A stretch of DNA of 64,000 bases from Rhopalosiphum padi (taxonomy: Eukaryota; Arthropoda; Insecta; Hemiptera; Aphididae). Where the stretch lies: assembly GCF_020882245.1 (NCBI RefSeq), contig NC_083600.1:41759019-41823018 (forward strand). Reading direction: 5' to 3'. A program made the translations under genes and the position numbers. Below the pieces are notes generated by a model that saw only the letters and a program-made list of their open reading frames with translations, did no database searches and was not told where the DNA came from. Positions 13,584 to 27,051 of the stretch are shown here, piece after piece (the stretch's first letter is position 1; every line of letters starts with the position of its first letter).

Positions 13584-16142
13584 ATCATAGAAAATTAATA
13601 TTATATCCTTATCGACGATTTTCAAACGCTTCTAGAAAAAGCATGTACTTACCAGCGGACTGTCAAAAATCATATTATAAGAAAAAATTAAAAATAAATA
13701 CATTTTTAACCAAACATACTGACTTTAATGTTTAAAATAAAAACGTCGGTATGAAACAAATTAATGTGAGTTAAATATATCTCAAAATATATCAAATGGC
13801 ATATACAAGTGTAAAATATGCCCTAAAAACTAGCTTTGTGAAAGCAGAAACGTATTTGTTTCGTACTCTGCTATTTTTATGATTGTGCAAAACAAATATG
13901 CAAATACTACAAGTCCTTTGCCCTAATCATCACTGTATGGCATATGGTCTCAGAAAATGTTTTAAAACAATATTGGTTCATATCAATATCATTATATTAA
14001 ACATTGTCCGATATTTTTATGGACCCAAATATCTCACTTTAAACATTTTTTTTTCCAAACCCTTTATAATAAATTATGTAATTATATCCATTTAAACTGT
14101 ATTTGATTAAATATATTTTGTATTATTTAAATAAAATCAAAACAATAGGTAATGAATAATGATAATTAATAAGTGTATAATACATGTGTATAATTAATGC
14201 ATGATAATAATGTTTATGCGTAATATTAATAATTATATAATATTGTAAGACGCTCACGGTCACAATTAAACTTGTATTAAGCTATGAATATTTACTTACT
14301 CCAAAATAATTGTACTTTCATCCCGATTAATAAAAAAAAATCGAACTTTAAACAAGTACTATGGAACTGCAGATTCTATAATTGATAGACAATTTCACAT
14401 ACGGAAATTAAGAAGTACCAACACATCAATTTGTATAAGAAATAATTTTGTATTTTTTACAATAATAGCTTCTGTATGGCCGATAACTATTTGAATAATA
14501 CATATTACATAATACGACAGTAGGTCGTATTTCATAATTAGGCACATCATTGTATATTAATATTTTTACGATTTATTATATACTTTATCAGTAGTAAAAT
14601 ATTGAGAATATTAAAATAGTTCTAATTTTGGTAAGATTTTTAAATGAATTAGGAATTTGAGATACAAATTTGTAATTCAGGAAGGACACGGTATCAATTT
14701 TTATTGTTGTAAAATTCGTCTAGCAATACCGACTAAGTAATAAAGGTAAGATTCGGCCTTGATAATTTTTGCTGATGACATTTATTATTTTAAAAATGTA
14801 AACACGACCACATTTAACATATATGTATTATGTACCGTGTGTCAAAATTGACTGGAAATCACATTAGTAAGTACAAAAATGGCGAAATATAAATTAATAA
14901 ATATTTACTTAGAATGTACTACAGGACTGCAGACTACATGATTTAAACATGGGTTTATATACTTACGTCTTGTATGTTATAATTTTAAAACTTGATTCCT
15001 AACTATTTAACAATAAATTAATCTTAGTTCGGTACATACTGTAGCGATGTGTTCAACAATAAAGATAATAAAAATATTATGAAGCATGACCTTGAATTTA
15101 ATTTGTGGTTTTTACAGCATAAAGGATTTAGTTTATATTTAACCCCCTTTTTTGATTGTGAATTTTAATTTAATTAACTATTTAAAAAGTCTGATTTATA
15201 ATAATTTTTTTTTATCTTAAAAATTAGCTTATTAAGATGAATGAGTTAGTTTCGATCTATCATCTATGCCTGTTTAATTGATCATCGTATTTTTCTAACA
15301 GTATTTCTACAATTTTGCTAAGTTTTACGTGTATTCAATTTATCAAAAATAAGTGTTATACCAAGTCTACCGTGCAGTAAAAATCTAAAATGAAACATCA
15401 GTCACGAGTTTGAAATATTTTGTGTTTTCTATTTTACCTTTATCGTTGAACATACTGTACATCTACATCTATAATAATTAGATACTATTAAGTAATTACT
15501 GATTTTTATAAATTATTTATGAAATTATAATAAAAAATACAAAACATTTTCGAAGTTAATGAATAGTACTAAAAATGTTTGAATTAATTAATTACTAAGG
15601 TATCTAAACCAAAATTCAATAAAAATTTCTACATTTCTCATGTGCATTTATAAAATTATAGAAAAAAACATATATTGCATAATTTAATGAAAATAAGCCT
15701 AGTATGATAAAAATTGTTTGACATTATCAAATAAGCCTTTTGTTTTAGAATATAATTGAAATATACTATATTAAACATTGTGGAATCTTGTGTATAGCTG
15801 TTAAACTCGAAAATTGTATTAGTTTTAATAACAAAATAGGTAAATTACAAATTGTAATCTTATACGTAGCCACACAGGTAAAATGATTATGATGACTAAT
15901 ATATATGTAATTTCAGATTTCTTAGTTGCTGTAGAAACCACATTAATAAAGAACTAAACATTTTAAATTACACGATTTTTGATTATATAAAATTTTTGTT
16001 ACCTAGTTGAAGTTATTTTTAATATTTTTTTATTTTTACTGTTTTTGATAATTATAGAAGGTGATTTTATTGAATCCCGGAAAAAAAATCCAAAATAAAA
16101 AAACGAAAATGATAATATAATCAAAGAATTGGTATCATCCAT

Positions 16143-16200
16143 TAGCGCAACTAGGGGGGGGGGGGCATTTGAGGGGGCTTAGCGCTCCCAAGTTTTTTGA
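16143..16200. repeat. Fragment of a hAT-like terminus with a poly-G run
   Basis: The sequence TTAGCGCAACTAGG followed by about twelve G resembles the GCGCAAC terminus of the complete element at 23414-23568. No matching second end is visible nearby, so this is probably a truncated copy. Confidence 0.35.
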
Positions 16201-19200
16201 TTATTTAAAATTTAATAATAATTTAAGCATAAAATAGTGATATACATCCTATGTAATATGATGTAGAGAATTATTCAAAAGTAAATTGTATAAATATAAA
16301 ATATTAAAGTTTATTTTTCAATATGTAGTTTAATAACAATATTTTTATCTAATAAATATTGTGCGGATATGTGGCAACGACCAGCGACATTGCGATGGTC
16401 ACTGTCCAATGTTTTAGTTTTATTTTGGTGATAAAAATGGACAAAAAAAATGATAACTGAGAAAAATTTATACAAATGATACGATCACTCTAAAAATATA
16501 ATATAATATAGTACATATTTTTATTACTATATAAAATGCTATTCTGATAACTTCAATTTTTAAAACTGAACCTTTTGTTACAACGCCTCATAAGCATATA
16601 GCTAGTAGAAGTGACCAAAGTTATTGCTAAGATTAAAATTAACGCTATTTATTCAAATGTTGATTATATTTATGATTTTGGTTTTTTTTTTCCGTGTGCC
16701 TGATTTTATTATGGATAAAGAATACTAATTACTAATTTTCTAATATATATTATTGTATTAATAATTTTGAAACATTAAGTTATCATACCAATTCTATTAA
16801 TTTTTTCATAAACAAACACACTGTTATACATTAGTAATCACTAATTATAACTTACTATAGATTCATAATACAAAATGTTACATAAAACTGCAACAATATG
16901 CAGAATTTAAAAAGTTTGACGTTTGTTAGTTATCATTATAATTTTGAATTATAATCATACTAATACCAAAACAAAAACAAAAGACATAACAAACTTTTGT
17001 AATAAACAATTCACAAAATTGTTTCTGTTGAGCTATAACCTCAATTAGAACTTTAAATTTAGGAAACTCAATCAATGATCATCGTTTAAGTATCCACTTG
17101 AAATTTATATGTTTACAAAGTAGTAAGTACATTATAATTTTAAAATATTTGTTATTGACTAATACAATTTTGTAACTAACACATTGGTAAATAGTTATCA
17201 AATACTTGCTGTACCTACTACCACAAAGAATGTACGAATTTTTCTTATCTATATAGTTTTTACATTCAATATTTTTCATAAGTCACATAGTTAGTTTTTT
17301 TACAACAGTGATAAAGTAAATTTGTAATTTACATGTTTCAATATTTAAATTAATACCCTTTATCTAATAAATGTGAGCAGTTATATATATATGATACTTA
17401 ATAATAATTAAAACCTTAAAAAGAAAACAACAATATGTAAAATAGCCCACTCACATAACATTAAATATCCATAATTTAGCTATGTTTACTTATACTGTTT
17501 TTCAAATATTTTAGATACCTATTTTAATAACAGCAATTATATTATCTCCATAATTCCACAAGAAAGTGTTAAGAAAAATATGTATGGTAACAATAAGTTG
17601 ATTAAATTCTCAGGCGATCTACCATTAATTTAGTAACAAGAATCATTGTACACAACTCAACAACAAAAAACTAATCTCAAAATCATAAATTCACTTTAGT
17701 ACTAGTATCATTAATATTAATATAATTATTAAATTAGGCTTGCCATTCGTTTTGGTTTTAAAAATATGTCATGATGTAGTGATGTCTCAACTGATCATTT
17801 AGTTTATCCCAGTTAATAGTAGTTGAGAGAGAATAACATACTCTCAATTATTATATCATTGTACTAAAATATTACTAATAATAATTATGTATCTTTGTAT
17901 TAATTAATAAATAAATATTTAAATAAAAAGGATATACTTATTTTTATACAAGCATATGCTATATATAAAAAAAAAGAAAAAGATATCGTGGTTTGGGGAT
18001 TTCAAATTCTGGCAACCATATAACTAAACATACACCTAACTAATTTTTAAGATGAAAAAGTAAAATTAATTTTATAAGATATGTAAGTTACTTTTATAAT
18101 ACAACTTTTTTAACTAATAAACTAGTTACCAATATATATATAGTTAAGAAGTTATAGAAAAAGGTAAACTGTATGTGAAATATCTAAAAAAAAAATGATC
18201 AAATAAGGAAGAAAAATATTATACATTAGGTAGGTATAAATATTTTACAGATTACTAAAAAATTAAAATGCTGGACATTCACTAAAGACTGTCAAACAAC
18301 ATTCATCATACATATAAATACACTCAGAATAACTACAGAACAATACAAACATAAAATTGGTAACTTCAGATAATTTATTATTTTAAGCAACAGATCAGCT
18401 ATAATTGTTACTGCTTACTACAATCATGACAATCTAAAACTTTTTTATTTATTTATTTAGTAATTAATACCTTTTTACTATTTAGTTTAAGAAGGACACT
18501 CAAAATATTCATACTTTAAACTATAAGTAAATTAAATTTATTTTCAGCTTGGTATCCTACAAATAAGATGCATAAAAAAAACTATACAAATCCTTCAAAT
18601 AGCTATTAGTTACACTATCAAAATATGCAATCTAAAATTTCTTACAATAATTTTCCTCTTCTTAGCGTAACTTACAAATACATAAATATACATAAAAGTA
18701 ACTATAAAAATCATATTAACCTTTTGAATTCATGGTTGAATTCATGGATAGTAAAGTATTGCCATTTTTTACTACATTTTCTTGCAAAAGTAAATGATCT
18801 TCTCCACCGGTTTTTAACCGTTGTTCATTAGTATTCATTCTTAGACTCATTTTAATGTATTTTCTGTGTTCCTGTTAAAATGTATTGTATATACAGATTA
18901 GTATATTATTATATTGTTATTAAAAATAAATATTTTACCTTATAAGAAAAATATTGAATAGTAATTCAGAATATATTCACTAAACAGTCATTAGTGAACT
19001 GAGACGAGATTAAAACAGATTTATTATAATGTAGAAATGTGACAAGTACTTGAAAACAAAATGCAATGCATATCGATTACTACATTGTATTTACTTTAGA
19101 CTTAGAAGTTAGAGTTTGAACTTCACAATGACGTTTATTTTGTGAGAATTTAAATCTTGAAACATGAAGCGGAGTGGGAGATAAAAAATATGTTGAAATG

Positions 19201-19399
19201 GCACCTTCTTCACGTGTTGAGGTTAAATTGTAAATAAACCACGGTTCGGGTACCGAATTAATTTTTGATTATTCCATGAACCAAATTAGTTATAATTTTG
19301 TATTTTATATTATTTAGTAGGTATAGCCGGTATAGGTAACCATAATTTGAATTTTGATTTTTGATTACTGTCATAGTGTCATTACAGAATTTCGAAGAC

Positions 19400-19540
19400 T
19401 GTGACAGAGAAAGAGCAATGAGCATGGACATAGGTACAGGTCATAGGACATAGACTCATAGACAGTGGCTGCGCCGCTGCGGTGTGCGGGCTGAGTGAGA
19501 GTGACTGTCGGCTGACCACTCAAGTTCGGAATCTGGTGAA
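19400..19540. other. Local GC/CpG-rich island of unknown role
   Basis: This stretch, including TGGCTGCGCCGCTGCGGTG, stands out sharply from the AT-rich background. It could be an isolated promoter or untranslated first exon, or an old repeat. No reading frame or splice-consistent exon series extends from it. Confidence 0.25.
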
Positions 19541-19729
19541 GTGATGATAGAGGAGTATGGACTATTATTCCTATAGTCACAGCCAAAGGCAATTCATTAT
19601 CCATTCACCCACGATAATCCGATAAAAATTTAAAATATTAATATACTATTATGATGAACGTATACCTATAGGCTGTAACCTATGTAATGGAAATTATATA
19701 TATATGTGTACCTATTTATAATTATTGTG

Positions 19730-19979
19730 CATAGGCGTGCGCACGGGGGGTTCCGGGTGTTCCTGGGCACCCCCAACATGTAATTGGGGCCCTAAAATTT
19801 AAGTTTTATAGCATTATATGGGTCCGTATTTTAACTAATGTTACTAGAATAAAAATGGTATTTTTTTCTAAAATATTTGGTAAAAAAAATTATGTTTCGG
19901 GATAAAAAAAATAATACAACGTAAAATATTTAAAAAAATTACAGGTACCGCTTGAAATTCAGGTCTGCGCACGCCTATG
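19730..19979. mobile_element. hAT-type MITE with perfect 8-bp target duplication
   Basis: The 250-bp element begins CATAGGCGTGCGCA and ends with the exact reverse complement TGCGCACGCCTATG. Both flanks are TTATTGTG (19722-19729 and 19980-19987). Perfect inverted ends and a perfect 8-bp duplication make this a clean, probably recent non-autonomous insertion. There is no coding content. Confidence 0.85.
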
Positions 19980-21574
19980 TTATTGTGTTATAAATTCCTA
20001 CGTCATTTGGCCAATGTGGCAGTGTAGTTATTAGGTACTAGAGAGTTTAGACATCATAGTTATTAATACATACCTACTACATTATTGACTTTTGAGTATG
20101 GACATCTGTAACTGATTTTAAAGACCCTTGCATTTAAAATATAATTATTCAATAGTGTGAATATAATAATAATAATATTTTTGACTAGCAAAGAACCAAT
20201 GGTTATTAATTATTAATTTCTAAAAATGCCACAAAAAATTGGAGATGGGTATATTTTATGAAAACTATTTTAAATTACAAATTACAGTACCTATTAAATA
20301 TACTGTTTAGCAGATGAACAATTTAGTCAATATGGATAATAACATACTCATTAGATATGTCGTTAAATAATTGCTTACTGGCAGTAAGTAATTTTATACC
20401 TTATAAATTCTAAATTCTAATGCCAATAATCAAGCGCGCCCGCAGGATAAAATCCCACCTGGGGCAAGATCAAAATTCTAAAACCAAATCAAAAAGGTTA
20501 TTTTAAATTTTAATATATTTCTAGTGTCTTCATTCTAAAATAGCATAACCTACATAGAAAAAAAAACAACATGTCATACTTCGTAAATGAATCTCAATAA
20601 AATTATTTTATAATTAATATGTATGGCATTAAATAAACAATAGTTTTAAAAAAATCCTAGTATGGGCAATGGCCCCTTGACCTTGCCAATAATATAGGAA
20701 TGGTTTTTTTTTAATTATTACTATTATTATTATTAATGTTAAAGTATCGATAATTATTCCATTGACTTGTAAGCTGTATTACATATTAAAGTTAAGTAGG
20801 TATATATAAATTAAATTGTAATGTTTTATAAATAACAATACTTTTTTAATAGTACTTCGTAGCTTCGTCGGGACCATGTGTAAAGGTGTTCTGGTATGTC
20901 GTATTTTTGATATTTATTGATTAATCTCTTGTGTCTCTACATTCCATAAATACCATGTGTTTAATTGATATTGAATATTCACCGCATGTTTCACATATTC
21001 TTGATGGGGTTTTTTTTTTTTTTTTAGTTAATATTTTATTTGCTTGAAATCATCGATATTCAATACTATTAAAAACTATTCAATGAGCAACAATTATTTT
21101 ATCATTTTATTCAAATTTAGTCAACAAACAACAGTTTAAAATATGTACTTACCTGGCCTATTGGCTATTTTAATACATTGGCACATCGCATAGGTAATCA
21201 CATTTAGATATTTAAAATAAACATAATATTATAGGTACCTAGTTACAATCATGATTCTTAGACATAGAGCGGAGAGGGAGACCAGGGCCCAGGAGGACTA
21301 AGCCTTCCTTGAGTCATCTTAATCCCTTACTAAGATTGGTTACTTCATTTTAATATATAGGTAGGTATCTTTATTATAATAAATTATTTAGTTTATAATC
21401 AATATTTAGAATTATAACCGATAATAATGTCTTTAAAAATAATAATAACTCAAAACCCCATGAATTTGAAGACCCTTTTTACATTTATGTGTTATGTGTA
21501 TAATATTAAATTCTAATAAACAGACATAATAATTAGTAATATTATATATACTTCAATACTTTAATAGATGATCC

Positions 21575-21742
21575 CTACAAGGGCGGATACAAGGGGGGCA
21601 ATGCGGGCAATTGTCCCTCCGTTCACAAAAAAAGTACCATATATTCCAACAAAGTTTTTTTTTAAATATATGATGACCTTTTTTTAGTTGATAACTAACA
21701 AATTGCCTCCCTCCCCGTTTAGGACTACTGTATCCACCCTTG
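21575..21742. mobile_element. hAT-like MITE
   Basis: The inverted termini CAAGGGCGGATAC (21578) and GTATCCACCCTTG (ending 21742) enclose about 165 bp. GATGATCC occurs at 21567-21574 and again at 21743-21750, a perfect 8-bp direct duplication. The left end then has three extra bases (CTA) before the inverted repeat. The 70-codon minus-strand frame that covers the element is not a gene. Confidence 0.7.
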
Positions 21743-23413
21743 GATGATCCTGAAGTCATTTTCAAGATTGTTCAAATTAAAATGCTAATGAAAATAAAGA
21801 AACTTTTATATTATTACAATTATGAATATATTATATAACTGCCAGAGGCCTACTGCTAGTACTACCCTCTTGAATCTTCCAATGATTAAAGTAATATATA
21901 TTTAATTATTTATTTTTCCTGAATATTTAGTCTTTAAATATTTTCTTATAGTTGATTAACATATAAAAATGTTGAGTTTAACTAGGCATTATTTTAATAA
22001 CGACATTAATCATATTTGAATTAAAACAAATACCAATAGTAGTATCTGTTACTATAATCATTACCTGCACTTCTATCTAAATCACGTGATTTAGGTACTT
22101 CTTTATTTATTAAGTTGTTTAATCCACATTCCATACTGTTCTTACAAGATAAAAGTTGACTAGTTGACATACGAGAATAAATAGTTTGGATATTATTTAT
22201 AAGTTATAACAATATTTACCTATTAAATACTTAATTTTATACATGCGCCGTTTTATAATGTGCTTAGCTATTTGGTTACTTTCAAGTTTCAATATTTCTT
22301 TTGAATTATAAGTTATAGAACTCAGGTGACCGGGACCGATGAGAGAGTGGGCAGCCTGTGCCCGACCAAAGTAACCAGTTCCTTTATTTTGCTTAAATAT
22401 AAAAATTGACCCAAGGGCCCTAGATTACTCTTCACGGTCTTGATAGAGTGATAGGACCTAGGTATACATTATTATATTAAAAATATGATTACATGCCAAC
22501 TTAAATAATAATAGAAGGTATTGTAGAAAATACTAAAGCGAGCAGCGGCATAATATTATTTTATCTCTAAATGAAATATTACTCTGGACTGGATAATAGT
22601 GCCAGTCATCAAGACTAAGCTGAATAATTTAAATAGCTACAAATAATATAGCAATAAATTATTAAAAACCATATTAATTTAAAAGTTTATAGGTACGAAA
22701 AATATCTAAACAGGCAATACGTGATGGATGCATCAATAATTGTGAATTGAATAATTAGTCACTACTCACTACCTAACTTAAATTTACATCTAAATGACTA
22801 AATGTATTGTATCAATAAATTATATCAAGGTCTAAGTGATACCGAGATAATATACCATCAAATATAAGTAATAGCATTGATTAAATATACTTAATAAATT
22901 GTATATTTAACCAATGGCAATAGGTATCACAACTTTACTGCACGCCTTGACACGGTGTCCGTGACTAAATTTTATATTATTTCCGCGGGATATGGTATTC
23001 TCCATTCGGGGTTACCAATAGATATTCAAGTGCGTCGGGCACTTCGAATGTAGGTAATATGGGCTAAACGCTAAAATATAAAAAAAAGTACATATAATTT
23101 ACGCTACATTTAAATATTAATTTTGGTATTCTACACGACAGATAACGAAATAGTATATTATGTAATCTTCAGCGCCAAACTTTCAATTTTAATTATTGGA
23201 ATTTACTAATCTCACATCAGTATCAGTTATAGGTTATAGCATTTGAAACGCGAATAGAATAGATAATATGGACTGCTAATAACTTGAACAATTATTGGAA
23301 AATGGATTATAATATTACTGATTTTTACGTACTCGTATTTTATTATTAACTGAATATTAGTATATTACTAATTTATATACATTAAGCATTATGATTTATA
23401 CAAGTATTACAAG

Positions 23414-23568
23414 CAGTGGCGCAACCAAGAGGGTTAAGGGGTTGTAACTTGTAACCCTTACCGAAATTTCTTCGATGGCTAGTTTAATAACCTATGTACT
23501 TATCTTATGTATATATAAATGGTAATAATTTACCCCTCCACCGAAATTTTTTTCTAGTTGCGCCACTG
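23414..23568. mobile_element. hAT-type MITE with perfect 8-bp target duplication
   Basis: The 155-bp element starts CAGTGGCGCAACCA and ends TAGTTGCGCCACTG. Both flanks are ATTACAAG (23406-23413 and 23569-23576). An internal CCGAAATTTC/CCGAAATTTT repeat is present. This is a non-autonomous hAT signature. Confidence 0.85.
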
Positions 23569-23872
23569 ATTACAAGTATACCCAAAGTTACTTTTTTCAT
23601 ATAAACTTTACATAATTACTAAATTACCATTTACCTATGACTAGGTACCTATATTGAAATTAATTTTCCAAAATAAATAAAATTAATTCGATCAAAGAAT
23701 AAATTAAAATACCAATACGTACCTATTAATTATTAATTTTTAAAAATAAGTTATCTACTATTAGTATAGGTACTATTAATTTAAAATGGCACAAATAAAC
23801 ATTTTAATTAGGTGAAAAATTAAGCAAATTAATTTTTTTTTAGGTACCTACAAGATTGGATAGATTAGGACT

Positions 23873-24002
23873 CATAGGCGAAAATAGGGTGGGGCTTAGC
23901 CACATTATATTTAGCTACATAAACATATAATAAATTGGAAATCCAGTGTAGAACTGAGCTACAGCCCTCCTCACCAAACTTTAAACACTATTTGCGCCTA
24001 TG
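23873..24002. mobile_element. Probable small inverted-repeat element
   Basis: The ends CATAGGCGAAAATAG and CTATTTGCGCCTATG are imperfect inverse copies, 130 bp apart. The CATAGGCG terminus matches the complete element at 19730-19979. I could not find a matching target duplication, so the boundaries are tentative. Confidence 0.5.
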
Positions 24003-24169
24003 ATGGATAGATACTTAATGGCCTTTATCTAATGTTATTTAACGCAAATTACCAAAATTAATTTTGTGATGTAGTGCACTGCTAATTATATTGTTATATT
24101 TTGATTATTTTGGGCGAAAATTACATACGCTCATTTTCATAAACCCACATCATACATCATACATTATAT

Positions 24170-24475
24170 CAGCGGTTCCCAACCTTTTTAGTTGTGCGGA
24201 CCACCAATTTTGTAAAAAAATCTTTGAGGCCCACCTATTAGTTATTACTTATTACGTAAGCACATGTATATATACGACAGTTATTAGAAATAAAATAATT
24301 AAATATTTTAACTAGAAATATTTTTAGGTATATAATAAAAAATAAAAATATGTAATACTATTATTTTAAATATACATAATATTTAATATTATACGATTCA
24401 CGGCCCACTCCGTACCACGCTGCTCATGGCCTACAAGTGGGCCGTGGGCCGCGGTCCATATGTGGGTAACCGCTG
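24170..24475. mobile_element. hAT-type MITE
   Basis: The 306-bp element begins CAGCGGTTCCCAACC and ends GGGTAACCGCTG. It is flanked by CATTATAT (24162-24169) and TATTATAT (24476-24483), seven of eight matching. The GGCCCA-rich interior near the right end is typical of old arthropod hAT-derived repeats. Confidence 0.75.
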
Positions 24476-27051
24476 TATTATATTATTACTCGGAATTCCC
24501 CTTATAAAAATAAAAGAAGTTTAATTGTGATTTTAAAATCTAAAAAAAATTTCAACTTACTTCGTATTTTACCACATTTTACTATCTACTATATGTCTAT
24601 ATCTAAACTTGATAACTAAAGACAAGCAGTGTCAACCTATGCATCGTCTCGTTTCGTGAAGACCATTTTTTTTTTACGGAGAACAATATTCAAAAAATAC
24701 AATGGTCTTGTTAAAAAATAAAAATAAAATAGTAGATAGAGGAACAATTTTATTAAGTTTTTTGATGATAAAAACTACAATTTTATTAAGATAGTGTTTT
24801 CGAAAAATGATTTAGGTATGTAAAATATTAATATTTAAAAATATTCATATGTTATTCATTTAAAAATTAAAATATTGTAAAAATCCTATGAGAGAAAACA
24901 CAAATAATGTTCTTAACTTAAAGTTTTATAATATGTAATTTTAATCCATTATTTGAGGTAAACACGCATACAATCGGAATTGCTAAACTACTGGTGGACG
25001 TATATTTTATACATATGTTATATATGTAGGGCTCGGAAGTTGTAGGAATTACATATTGATCTATATGCTCTCAATTTATAGCAGACCTAGCTATTTGAGT
25101 AATAATTGAGTATAGATTATTACAGTGTTTTATACTCTTTACATTTATTAAACACTGTTTACATTATATTCACTTTGCAATATTTATTAAGTGGACGAAA
25201 ATAGCAATTTTTTCAAAAAAATGTATTTATACTTAATACTAATAACTTTTTTAAGATATGTATGTTTGTTGTCCGACTGGTTAAAGCAATTTTTACTTTA
25301 AAAGTTATTTAACAACAATATAGTGTAAAATAATGACGACTTAAGAACTATTTTTAGTTGTTACTTACATATATTTATTTGATTTATTTTAAAAAATATA
25401 AAAAAATACTATATTATTAATTATAATTTAAGTCTTGAACTTTTGAAATACAACTGAATTAACATTTATTGACCTATATAAGATTTTAATTAATATGTTA
25501 TAAGAAAATTTTTTAAAATAATCAATAATTCCAATCTTTTTTTAATGTAATACTTTTGGTTTTTTTATATAGTCACAATTTAACAATTATTGTTGTCAAT
25601 TTCATCTCAAATGTATTTTAAATATACAAGTTAATTTGTACCTAAAGCGTAAACATTTTTTTAAAACAATTGATTAAATTAAAATTTTTTATTAATAATA
25701 TTCTGCACAGATACAGAATACAAAACTGTATTTCTAGTTAAAAACCTATAATACTTATGCATGTATAGCACAATAAAAACTATTAATATTTTTTCAATGA
25801 TGTCCATGTACTGTTTCCAAAAAATTGTATTTGTCAAACTGTGTGTATACAATACAATAAAACTTTCATATTATGAAGTCTCAACAGAAAAAAATTGTTA
25901 AATAGAAGTTTTATTGTAGTGAAAAAATACTAGTGCGATATTAGTTAAAGAAAATATTATTAATATAATCTATCAAAAAATATATAATTCTAATTTCTAA
26001 GTAAATTCTTAACAATATTTTTAAAATATAATATAATAATCTGTGTGATTAATCATATATTATATTATTTATTTAGTATTTTACATATTTAATTATTTAA
26101 TACATTATTTATATTAGTTGAAATTTAAAAACTCATAGAAAATTAGAACGGTCTTGTATAATATAATTTTTAATTTTAACTAAAACTCATGTAAAATTTT
26201 AAAATTAGAATTAGATGAAAACAGTGGTTATAAATTATATATTAAAACTCATTTTGGAAGAGATTCATCATATCTATTATACCAGTAATCACTGAAATAC
26301 ATTGAGTACTAATCACCAATAACAATAAATATAATTTTTTAAACCAATTTTATTCAATAGAATATAATAATTTCACAACAACGAAAATAAAAAGGTAAAA
26401 TACCTCAAAGAAATTAACATCATTCTCTTACAAATTATTATGCTGATAATCTAATATACTTGGATTCCCATTTTGAAATATGACAATAATATTTTATCTA
26501 TCAATAATGTTTATAATAAAATAATAAATACTATTACTACTTATTAAAATGTTAACATGACTTTAATTTAATGGGAATTGAACAACTATTTTCTACATAT
26601 TTTTACCATATTAAAAAAAAATACAGTAGTTATATTTTTATTCATAATGGAATGTACAAGGTGAACCAATGAAGAATGAACATAGAAGATTTTGGATAAT
26701 CTACGGTTAAAATATTCATCTGCAACATATTGTAATTTTTTTTTTAATATTAATTAAATCACTATATCACAGGTTATTATATATATCGTTGGCGTTGAAG
26801 CTTTAAAATAATAATTATATTACTAAATTTTGTTTTAAGTAATAGAAGTACAGTTTTGTTTAATCACATAATCATTTTAAGACATATACTTTTAATAGAA
26901 TTTATAATACATTATTGATTCTCTTAAAAATGTTAATAATTTAGAGTTAAATTCTTTACAAATTAGGCCAACTATATACAAATTATTAATTAGTGGTTAA
27001 AAGAAATGTTTAAAAAAATAATGTTGAAATATTTTACTTACGCAGTAGTAT

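Larger units (their letters stand above)
8562..27051. other. About 18 kb intergenic region without a supported gene
   Basis: Open frames here are short, low-complexity or inside repeat elements. No exon series with matching splice phases was found. The region may contain untranslated first exons of the nucleoside transporter. For example, a short ATG-plus-donor segment at about 8977-8999 would run into a stop if joined to the next exon in frame, so it can only be untranslated. Dispersed miniature transposons are listed separately. The rest is AT-rich sequence in which I see nothing. Confidence 0.6.

Noticed and set aside
21553..21765. 70-codon minus-strand open frame
   Set aside because: It covers the hAT-like MITE at 21575-21742; the apparent protein is a translation of its termini.
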